From positions 1 through 26,145 of the forward strand of contig CADCWK010000217.1 in assembly GCA_902806375.1 (NCBI GenBank): a stretch of 26,145 nucleotides of DNA, read 5' to 3'. The notes below the pieces were generated by a model that saw nothing but the letters and a program-made list of their open reading frames with translations, was not told the DNA's origin and searched no databases. Each line of letters opens with the position of its first letter. Within the stretch, counting starts at the first letter, position 1. Made by a program: the position numbers and the translations under genes. Source of the DNA: an uncultured Thermomicrobiales bacterium. GTDB lineage: Bacteria; Chloroflexota; Chloroflexia; Thermomicrobiales; UBA6265. Shown piece after piece: positions 18,357 to 26,145 of this stretch.

Positions 18357-19877
18357 ATGGCCGTCGAGCCGTTGATCTTCGATCTTGCCAGCCCCGGCCG
18401 CCGCGCGATCCGCATGCCGGAGCCGGACGTCCCTGAGACGGCGCTGCCCGCCGGGATGGCGCGTGAGTCGCTCGCCTGGCCGGAGGTGAGCGAGATCGAC
18501 GTCATCCGCCACTTCACGCGGCTCAGCCAGAAGAACCACGCGATCGACATCAACTTCTACCCGCTCGGCTCCTGCACGATGAAGTACAACCCGAAGGTGA
18601 ACGAGGCCGTCGCCCGCTACCCGGGTTTCGCCGGGATCCACCCGTACCAGCCAGAGGCGACCGTCCAGGGCGCAATGGAGCTGATGAGCGAGCTCCAGGC
18701 CATGCTGGCCGAGATCTCCGGCTTCCACGCCGTCACGCTCCAGCCAGCCGCCGGCGCGCACGGTGAGCTGACGGGCGTCCTCATCATCCGCGATTTCCAC
18801 GCCGACCGTGGCGATACCGCCCGGAACACCATCCTCGTGCCCGACAGCGCGCACGGGACCAACCCCGCGACGGCGGTCATGGCCGGCTTCAAGGTGGAGA
18901 CGGTCCCTTCGAACAGTCGCGGCAACGTCGACATCAAGGCGCTGCGCCCGATGCTCGGCCCCCACATCGCCGGTCTGATGATCACCAACCCCAACACCCT
19001 CGGGCTCTGGGACGAGGGCATCGACGAGGTCATCGGGCTGGTCCACGAGGCCGGTGGACTCGTCTACAACGACGGCGCCAACTTCAACGCCATCCTGGGC
19101 ATCGCTCGCCCCGGCGACCTCGGCATCGACGTCATGCACTTCAACCTGCACAAGACCTTCTCGACCCCCCATGGCGGGGGCGGCCCGGGCTCCGGTCCGG
19201 TCGGCGTCCGGGCGGGGCTGGAGGACTACCTTCCCGGTCCCCGCGTCCGGACCATTGCCGAGGACACGGGACCCCGTTACGAGTGGTTCATGCCGGAGCG
19301 GAGCATCGGACGGTTGCACTCGTTCCACGGCAACTTCGGCATGCACGTCCGCGCCTACACCTACATCCGGATGCACGGTGCGGCCGGTCTGCGGCGGGTC
19401 AGTGAGGACGCGGTCCTGGCGGCGAACTACCTCAAGAGCCAGCTCTCCGACGACTACGTCGTTCCCTACGACCGGAGCTGCATGCACGAGTTCGTCGCCT
19501 CCGCCAGCCGGCAGAAGGCCAACGGGGTCAAGGCCGTCGACATCGCCAAGCGGCTGCTCGACTTCGGTATCCACCCGCCGACGACCTACTTCCCGCTGGT
19601 CGTCCCCGAGTGCCTGATGATGGAGCCGACCGAGACGGAATCGATCGAGACACTGGACAGCTTCGTCGTGGCGATGAAGCAGATCGCCCGGGAGTCGGCT
19701 GAGACCCCGGAGATCGTCCGCTCGGCGCCCCACACGACGGCGTTCAAGCGATTCGACGAGGCCGGTGCCAACCGGAGGCTCAACCTCCGCTGGGAGCCCG
19801 AGCACTCGCAGGTCGTCCCGAGCGAATCGGTCATCGGCGAGGTCGAGCGCATCCTGGAAGCCGTCCCGGCCGACTAG
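18357..19877 (+). CDS. gcvPB: Glycine dehydrogenase (decarboxylating), subunit 2
   Basis: P-protein beta subunit of the glycine cleavage system. With subunit GcvPA it decarboxylates glycine and loads the aminomethyl group onto the lipoamide of GcvH. The 506-residue product has the split-type motifs: FYPLGSCTMKYNPKVNE near the N-terminus, AGAHGELTG, DSAHGTNPATA, and the PLP-lysine region NLHKTFSTPHGGGGPG with Lys266 forming the Schiff base. Length is typical of gcvPB (480-520). The ATG at 18357 has AGGAG eight bases upstream. gcvPA, gcvT and gcvH are not adjacent, so the other subunits must be encoded elsewhere. A terminator-like hairpin follows 26 bases after the stop. Confidence 0.96.
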   Translation: MAVEPLIFDLASPGRRAIRMPEPDVPETALPAGMARESLAWPEVSEIDVIRHFTRLSQKNHAIDINFYPLGSCTMKYNPKVNEAVARYPGFAGIHPYQPEATVQGAMELMSELQAMLAEISGFHAVTLQPAAGAHGELTGVLIIRDFHADRGDTARNTILVPDSAHGTNPATAVMAGFKVETVPSNSRGNVDIKALRPMLGPHIAGLMITNPNTLGLWDEGIDEVIGLVHEAGGLVYNDGANFNAILGIARPGDLGIDVMHFNLHKTFSTPHGGGGPGSGPVGVRAGLEDYLPGPRVRTIAEDTGPRYEWFMPERSIGRLHSFHGNFGMHVRAYTYIRMHGAAGLRRVSEDAVLAANYLKSQLSDDYVVPYDRSCMHEFVASASRQKANGVKAVDIAKRLLDFGIHPPTTYFPLVVPECLMMEPTETESIETLDSFVVAMKQIARESAETPEIVRSAPHTTAFKRFDEAGANRRLNLRWEPEHSQVVPSESVIGEVERILEAVPAD

Positions 19878-19903
19878 CCGAGATACCAACCCGGCCAACG
19901 GAA

Positions 19904-19935
19904 ACGCCCCCGCACCATCTCTGGTGCGGGGGCGT
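19904..19935 (+). terminator. Terminator after gcvPB (possibly bidirectional)
   Basis: A perfect 14-bp GC-rich stem (19904-19917 with 19922-19935) with a four-base loop. The plus-strand tail (CTCCATT) is only weakly T-rich; on the minus strand the stem is followed by TTTCC, so it may also catch leuS transcripts. Confidence 0.8.
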
Positions 19936-20008
19936 CTCCATTGCCGAATGCTGGAACGGCCAGGGGCGTCGGCCGGGCCGTTACCTCGGCGTCACCGGAG
20001 GCTGATCG

Positions 20009-20048
20009 GGCGACTCCGGGGCTCGGCGAGCCGGGCCCTGGAGTCGCC
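20009..20048 (-). other. Compound hairpin downstream of leuS
   Basis: GGCGACTCC/GGAGTCGCC (20009-20017 with 20040-20048) encloses an inner GGCTC/GAGCC stem. It lies 90 bases after the leuS stop and has no T-run. It is a candidate 3' end structure for leuS mRNA. The rest of the 203-base gcvPB-leuS gap beyond the gcvPB terminator shows nothing else. Confidence 0.45.
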
Positions 20049-20138
20049 GTACGCGCTGTAGCAGCCTTGGCCCGCCAGGGGCCGCACCCGTGATGGACAG
20101 GGCCAGAGCCGTCGTCCGTTCTCCATCTGGTACGGGGC

Positions 20139-22667
<2,529 letters not shown>

Positions 22668-22702
22668 CTGCCCCACTCCCGATCGCGCGGATGAAAACGA
22701 CG

Positions 22703-22740
22703 AAGCGCCTCTCGTCCCTGAACAGGGACGAGAGGCGCTT
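22703..22740 (-). terminator. T-box terminator hairpin of the leuS leader
   Basis: A perfect 18-bp stem (22723-22740 with 22703-22720) with a two-base loop; on the minus strand it is followed by a T-enriched tail containing TTTT (22697-22694). Its 5' arm contains the CTCTCGTCCC stretch also needed for the antiterminator, so the two folds exclude each other. Confidence 0.93.
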
Positions 22741-22765
22741 TGCTCCCGCGGTACCACCCACATTG

Positions 22766-22884
22766 ACTGACGTCGGGCGCTTTCTGGGTGGAGCTCCGGG
22801 GACTCGAACCCCGTACCTCCACACTGCCAGTGTGGCGCTCTCCCGGATGAGCTAGAGCCCCGTCTTGGCGCCCGACACATCAGT
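22766..22884 (-). repeat. Inverted repeat bracketing tRNA-Ala inside the leuS leader (Stem III position)
   Basis: On the minus strand ACTGA-TGT-GTCGGGCGC (22884-22868) pairs with GCGCCCGAC-G-TCAGT (22780-22766): nine plus five base pairs around a small asymmetric internal loop. The enclosed loop is tRNA-Ala plus six and eight flanking bases. The downstream arm ends five bases before the T-box sequence, where Stem III of ordinary T-boxes sits. Confidence 0.85.
22789..22861 (-). tRNA. tRNA-Ala (anticodon GGC)
   Basis: A complete 73-base cloverleaf. The acceptor stem GGGGCTC/GAGCTCC has the G3:U70 pair that identifies alanine tRNA. The D-arm is GCTC/GAGC with an eight-base loop containing GG. 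The anticodon stem is CCACA/TGTGG with loop CTGGCAG, anticodon GGC reading GCC. The variable loop is AGGTA, and the T-arm CGGGG/CCCCG has loop TTCGAGT. The discriminator is A; CCA is not encoded (ACCCA follows). It lies on the leuS strand within the T-box leader and has no obvious promoter of its own, so it is probably released from the leuS leader transcript by RNase P and a 3' tRNase. Confidence 0.96.
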
Positions 22885-23068
22885 CCACTTGAGGACCCGC
22901 TACCGGAGGTCAACCGCTGGTGATGATCGACGCCGTGATGGACATCGCCGGACGAGTTCGGTCACTGCGTTGCCTCGCACCGTCCGGCAACTCGCTGGGA
23001 GACGCGACCTACTACTTCCGCTCACCGAACCGTTCTTCGCGTCCGGAAACGACCGGGCACGGCCATGA

Positions 23069-23097
23069 ATACTACCGACGGGCCCCGGCGTTGTCAA
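23069..23097 (-). promoter_or_regulatory. Sigma70-type promoter of the tRNA-Ala/leuS leader
   Basis: TTGACA (23097-23092), exactly 17 bases, then TAGTAT (23074-23069) on the minus strand. The predicted start near 23062 lies just ahead of Stem I, giving a leader of about 395 bases to the leuS ATG. Confidence 0.85.
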
Positions 23098-23109
23098 GGT
23101 GACGGACGG

Positions 23110-23138
23110 CCGGTCCCCACCCAACCGGGGAGGACCGG
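23110..23138 (-). terminator. Candidate terminator of the DUF192 gene
   Basis: CCGGTCC/GGACCGG (23110-23116 with 23132-23138) with an additional C-run/G-run inside. It lies 14 bases after the DUF192 stop and just before the leuS -35 box. No T-run follows, so the call is tentative. Confidence 0.45.
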
Positions 23139-23152
23139 ATCGACCGAGATCC

Positions 23153-23761
23153 TCACTGCCCGGACGGTTCGGGGGTGGGCAGACCGTACGGGTCGACGTT
23201 GAACGTCACGGGCGTTCCGACGCCGTAGCCGTTCCCGGCCAGGAAGCCGGCCGGGACCTCGAGGACGTACTCAGCGACGCCGGGCGACTGGTGCCGGGGG
23301 ATCAGATCCTGGGGACCGCCCGGTGGCCCTGGGCAGGTGTTCTGGGCCGCTCCCGTGATCGCGCCGTCGTGGACCCAGACGATGTCCAGGCAGAACCGCA
23401 TCCCGCCCATCCAGAAGTTCCGGATCTGCGGGTCACCGTCGAACACGAACAACATGCCGGTCCCGGGCAACAGCCCGGCCCGTTGACCGAGGCCGAGCGC
23501 TCGCTCGACGTCGTTGTTCGCGACCTCGACCGAGACGTCGGTCTCCCCGACGGTCACGGTCAGCGGCCGGTTGCGCGGGACGAGTTCGGCCCGCCAAGGC
23601 GGAGCGGCTGGGACCGTGACGCCGGCCTCCTGGGCCCCCGATGGGAGGCTGGTCCCCAGCGTCACCATGAGGCTACCCGCCACGAACAGCAGGGCGAGGA
23701 TCAGGGTCAGTCGCCTCCGGGTAGCCGTGCCATTGCCCGCCGAGTCCGTCAGAACGGTCAT
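23153..23761 (-). CDS. DUF192 family protein, membrane-anchored or secreted
   Basis: The family has no established biochemical role. The 202-residue product begins with a basic segment and a hydrophobic helix at about 17-40, ending near PSGAQ, so it is exported or tethered outside. The DUF192 core follows: DVERALGLGQRAGLLPGTGMLFVFDGD, then FWMGGMRFCLDIVWVHDGAI, and a C-terminal VLEVPAGFLAGNGYGVG, which matches the family pattern of a small beta barrel with FWM...LDI. The ATG at 23761 overlaps the TGA of the trehalose-phosphatase gene (ATGA), so translation is coupled. It is the last gene of a three-gene run. Confidence 0.87.
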   Translation of the reverse strand: MTVLTDSAGNGTATRRRLTLILALLFVAGSLMVTLGTSLPSGAQEAGVTVPAAPPWRAELVPRNRPLTVTVGETDVSVEVANNDVERALGLGQRAGLLPGTGMLFVFDGDPQIRNFWMGGMRFCLDIVWVHDGAITGAAQNTCPGPPGGPQDLIPRHQSPGVAEYVLEVPAGFLAGNGYGVGTPVTFNVDPYGLPTPEPSGQ

Positions 23762-24624
23762 GCCTGACTCCTCCCATCGCCATGTTCAGACGCCGCCCCG
23801 GCCAGTCGCTGGCCGATCCCGGTGAGGACGGCCGCCATCTCGGTCGGGTTGGCGACGTAGACGTCGCAGGTATCGCGCACCTGGACCGGGGTCTCCGGGC
23901 CGACCACTCCGATGATCAGGGCACCGATGGTCCCGGCGTCCCGCAGGGCCCTGAGGATCTCGAAACCCTCGACATCCGATATGTCGTCACCGGAGAAGAC
24001 GACGCCCTTCAGCCCGTACTGGGTCACGATATCCCGGAGCGCGGTGCCCTTGGAGATCCCGGTGTTCGGACGCAGCTCCATGATCATCCGCCCCGGTACG
24101 AGCTGGAGATCATGGGTCCTCGCGACGTCCGCGAGGACGGGCAGCATCTGCTCGAGGAAACGCTCCGGGCTCGGGCTCTGGCGGTAGTGGACAGTCGCAC
24201 TGAGCCGCTTGTCCTCCAGCAGCACCCCCTCCGCGAGCTCCAGCCGGGCCGCCGCCGCCGCGATGCCGGCCAGGGCCTCCTGGAGGCCGGCCCGTCCGGC
24301 CAGGGCCGAGGGGTTGTCCGAATGGGCCCCGTCGATCCGCCACTCGAGGCCGTGGTTTCCCACGTACGAGAGGGTCGGGAGCTGGACGAGGTCCAGGGCG
24401 ACGTCGAGGGCCCGGCCCGTGACGATGCCCGTCATGGCGAGGTGCCGCTCGATCTGGCTCAACGCCGCGCGGGCCTCGGGGACCACGCTGGCCTCGTCGG
24501 GCCGGGGCGCCATGAAGCTGATCGTGCCGTCGATATCGGTGAAGAGACCGGCCGGCCGATGGCCGAGGACCGCGACGGCCCGGTCGGCGATCCCGGCGAT
24601 ATCAGTCGGAGCCTGGGCGGACAT
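23758..24624 (-). CDS. otsB: Trehalose-6-phosphate phosphatase (HAD superfamily)
   Basis: OtsB removes phosphate from trehalose 6-phosphate, the last step of trehalose synthesis by the OtsA/OtsB route. The product has 288 residues from the ATG at 24624, which follows GGAGGAG by seven bases. HAD motif I is present as LFTDIDGTIS with both aspartates near residues 29-31, motif II is TGIVTGRAL, the trehalose-phosphatase signature is GNHGLEW, and motif IV is VFSGDDISDVEGF. The longer upstream frame overlaps the preceding gene and is rejected. It overlaps the upstream gene by 23 bases and the DUF192 gene by four. No otsA is in the window. A related sugar-phosphate phosphatase activity cannot be excluded. 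Confidence 0.88.
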   Translation of the reverse strand: MSAQAPTDIAGIADRAVAVLGHRPAGLFTDIDGTISFMAPRPDEASVVPEARAALSQIERHLAMTGIVTGRALDVALDLVQLPTLSYVGNHGLEWRIDGAHSDNPSALAGRAGLQEALAGIAAAAARLELAEGVLLEDKRLSATVHYRQSPSPERFLEQMLPVLADVARTHDLQLVPGRMIMELRPNTGISKGTALRDIVTQYGLKGVVFSGDDISDVEGFEILRALRDAGTIGALIIGVVGPETPVQVRDTCDVYVANPTEMAAVLTGIGQRLAGAASEHGDGRSQA

Positions 24625-25318
24625 GTCCGATCTCCTCCGAGTAGTCGTAGGTGCGGCCGGTCGCCGCATCGATGAAGACGTCGCGCGTCGCGCCATCCGT
24701 CCCCACGGTGAGATGGACGACAACCGTCTCCGCCGGGATCGTCGATGGACCGAAGGGCGGCTCGGCGGTATTGAGCCGGATCGTGATCCCGCTGGCGCCG
24801 ATCTCGGCGCCGTCCTCCAGACCCAGATCGCGCAGCGCCTCGTAGACCTTCTCGAACGAGACCTCGTCGGACGGGACCTCCTTCGGTTCCGGGGCACCCG
24901 GGTCCAGCGGTTCGACATCCGCCGTCTCCGGGTTCCAGACACCGTTCGCGTCCGCAGAGAAGAAACTGGTCCGGACGCGTGGCTCGTCAACCATGAACCC
25001 GCAACTGAGATCGGTCGCGATGAGGACGGCGTCCGGACGCCACTCGACAGCCAGCGACTGGTCGGCCTCGACGGTGATCCGCCACGGCTCGGCCAGGTCG
25101 GGAACGTCCCCGACGTGGAGGCGCCCGGTAGCGCAGATCCCGTCGCTGGAAGGCGACCCGGCCGGTTCGACGCCGGCCGCTCCGGCCGACCCGATGGCCC
25201 CGAGGCAGAGGAGGATGACGGTCACCAGGACCATCAGGCTCCGGGGGACGGCGATCCTGCGGGCTCGCCCCGGCTCGGAGGCACGTCGAAGGGGTCGGCG
25301 GCGAGGGGCGTGTTCCAT
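24602..25318 (-). CDS. Unknown protein with N-terminal membrane anchor or signal peptide
   Basis: Not recognised. From the ATG at 25318 the product has 238 residues: a strongly basic N-terminus (RRRPLRRA), a hydrophobic helix at about 27-48 ending in GSAGAAG, and a globular extracytoplasmic part. The exterior part contains CATG and LSCGF, two cysteines that might pair, an acidic Pro-rich stretch (VEPLDPGAPEPKEVPSDE), and a C-terminal segment with VVVHLTVGTDGATRDVFIDAATGRT that looks like a small beta domain. A GTG at 25357 is in frame but has no ribosome site. The gene overlaps otsB by 23 bases and is the first of the run, so its product may act with the envelope-located DUF192 protein, but nothing in the sequence shows how. 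Confidence 0.7.
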   Translation of the reverse strand: MEHAPRRRPLRRASEPGRARRIAVPRSLMVLVTVILLCLGAIGSAGAAGVEPAGSPSSDGICATGRLHVGDVPDLAEPWRITVEADQSLAVEWRPDAVLIATDLSCGFMVDEPRVRTSFFSADANGVWNPETADVEPLDPGAPEPKEVPSDEVSFEKVYEALRDLGLEDGAEIGASGITIRLNTAEPPFGPSTIPAETVVVHLTVGTDGATRDVFIDAATGRTYDYSEEIGHVRPGSD

Positions 25319-25473
25319 GGGCCTGCCCGGACTCCTGGGTGATGACCGGTCCGACACCGGCCGCGGCTGCTAGTCACGACACTATAGCCCACCCCGCCGG
25401 ACACCCCGGGTCGCAGGGAACGAGATCCCGACACGGTGCCAGCCGGATGACGATCTGCCTCCGGAGCCTCGGA

Positions 25474-25479
25474 TATACT
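25474..25479 (+). promoter_or_regulatory. Possible -10 element (TATACT) upstream of the cysteine ligase gene
   Basis: TATACT lies about 130 bases before the ATG at 25607 in the divergent spacer. No good -35 box is seen at 16-18 bases, and no T-box or other recognisable leader structure is present in the leader. Confidence 0.35.
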
Positions 25480-25606
25480 GGCGCTCTGACTCGACGGCCC
25501 CGGCCGTGGACGGCATTATCCCTGTCCGGCCCGCTCGCTCCTACTGGACATCGACAGCCGCTTCGACTGAACGATCATCGTCATACATGCCTGGAGCACG
25601 ACGGGA

Positions 25607-26145
25607 ATGCAGCTGTACAACACGCTCTCGGGACAGGTCGAGACCTTCACCGACCGGGGCGGATCGGTCGGGATGTACGTCTGCGGGGTCACGCCGTACG
25701 ACACGACCCATGTCGGACACGCGTTCACATTCCTCACGTTCGACATCCTGGCCCGCTACCTTCGCGACTCCGACCTCGACGTGACCTACGTCCAGAACGT
25801 CACCGATATCGACGATGACATCCTGCGCAAGGCCGGGGAGGTCGGCGTCGACTGGCGGGAACTCGCCGACCGGGAGACCGACCGCTATCTCCGCGACATG
25901 AACGACCTCAACGCCCTGCCGTTCGACCACTACGTGCGCGCCACCGACCATATCGCCGAGGTCCTGGAAATCACGGGCAGGCTGGTGGCGAACGGTCACG
26001 CCTACGAGGCCAACGGCAGCGTCTATTTCGACGTCTCCTCGGACCCGGAATTCGGCCTGCTGAGCAGGATCCCGAGGGACGAGATGCTCGACGTGGCCAA
26101 CGAGCGCGGGAACGTCCCGGACGATCCCAACAAGCGCGCACCGCT
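25607..26145 (+). CDS. Cysteinyl-tRNA synthetase family ligase (CysS/MshC-like), 3' end outside window
   Basis: A class Ia cysteine-activating enzyme. About 180 N-terminal residues are visible: MYVCGVTPYD with the first Zn-ligand cysteine (Cys26), the HIGH motif as HVGH at 35-38, and TYVQNVTDIDDDIL. CysS would charge tRNA-Cys; the paralogue MshC joins cysteine to glucosaminyl-inositol in mycothiol synthesis. Several stretches here, namely CGVTPYDTTHVGHA, GVDWRELA and MLDVANERGN followed by a DP-rich run, resemble MshC more than typical CysS (which has CGPTVYD). The end of the gene, with the remaining Zn ligands and KMSKS, lies outside the window, so I do not choose between them. The ATG at 25607 has GGAG and ACGGGA upstream. 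Confidence 0.88.
   Translation, partial: MQLYNTLSGQVETFTDRGGSVGMYVCGVTPYDTTHVGHAFTFLTFDILARYLRDSDLDVTYVQNVTDIDDDILRKAGEVGVDWRELADRETDRYLRDMNDLNALPFDHYVRATDHIAEVLEITGRLVANGHAYEANGSVYFDVSSDPEFGLLSRIPRDEMLDVANERGNVPDDPNKRAP

Larger units (their letters stand above)
22703..23062 (-). promoter_or_regulatory. T-box riboswitch (leucine, CTC specifier) controlling leuS
   Basis: Transcriptional T-box leaders bind a cognate tRNA and read through only when it is uncharged. Stem I is clear: AGTAGTA (23016-23010) opposes GAA plus the specifier CTC (Leu, 22956-22954), closed by CGGA/TCCG below and GGTC/GACC above. Distally, GCG, an AG bulge and TTGCC pair with GGCAA and CGC around a GGACGGTGCGA loop, the elbow-stacking module. 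The T-box sequence TGGGTGGTACCGCGG lies at 22760-22746. The antiterminator forms from GGG/CCC plus GCGGGAG/CTCTCGT around a seven-base TGGTACC bulge, whose TGGT pairs with the ACCA end of tRNA-Leu. Unusually, a complete tRNA-Ala gene sits between Stem I and the T-box sequence. All three functional modules look intact. Confidence 0.93.

Noticed and set aside
22789..22861. tRNA-like element as a non-functional T-box mimic
   Set aside because: All stems, the G3:U70 identity pair, the conserved D/T-loop bases and the anticodon loop are intact, so it reads as a real tRNA gene.
22668..22913. N-terminal extension of LeuS read through the leader
   Set aside because: The sequence is accounted for by the tRNA-Ala gene and the T-box antiterminator/terminator; 22667 has a ribosome site and a normal LeuS N-terminus.

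Overview
The window is about 26 kb of a GC-rich bacterial chromosome made almost entirely of core genes. Several things together suggest a Chloroflexota, probably a Thermomicrobia/Sphaerobacter-like lineage: high GC, an HrcA/CIRCE and an HspR/HAIR heat-shock circuit side by side, a transcriptional T-box ahead of leuS, split glycine dehydrogenase, and a cysteine ligase with MshC-like motifs. This placement is inference; no 16S rRNA is present. No phage, IS element, CRISPR array or defence island is visible.

Layout. (1) 1-2699 (+): cytochrome c biogenesis System II, with resB (5' end off the window), ccsA/resC and a TlpA/ResA-type thioredoxin. (2) 2722-5135: KDPG aldolase (-), divergent from an NrtR-type Nudix/winged-helix regulator (+) whose stop codon overlaps the start of NAD kinase. 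(3) 5300-5835 (-): a GNAT acetyltransferase wrecked by one in-frame stop and one single-base deletion. (4) 5866-9961 (-): hrcA-grpE-dnaK, with a sigma70-type promoter, a perfect CIRCE and a strong terminator. (5) 10155-12185 (-): a secreted DUF3352-like protein with an Excalibur-like motif. (6) 12606-15913 (-): hspR-clpB, with a HAIR-like operator lying over the promoter. (7) 15941-18190: an unrecognised protein (-) divergent from an MFS transporter (+). (8) 18357-19877 (+): gcvPB. (9) 20139-23097 (-): leuS behind a long T-box leader. (10) 23153-25318 (-): a three-gene overlapping set of a membrane-anchored unknown protein, trehalose-phosphatase and a DUF192 protein. (11) 25607-end (+): a cysteinyl-tRNA synthetase/MshC-family ligase, cut by the window edge.

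The most unusual object is the leuS leader. A canonical T-box Stem I (AGTA/GAA loop, CTC leucine specifier, AG bulge and GGTG distal loop) and a canonical antiterminator/terminator pair are separated by a complete tRNA-Ala(GGC) gene on the same strand. Matching inverted-repeat arms flank the tRNA just where Stem III of a T-box would be. One transcript would therefore be both a leucine-sensing riboswitch and an alanine tRNA precursor.

The two heat-shock units are separately wired: HrcA with CIRCE controls grpE-dnaK, and HspR with HAIR controls clpB. They are separated only by the DUF3352-like gene. No dnaJ follows dnaK.
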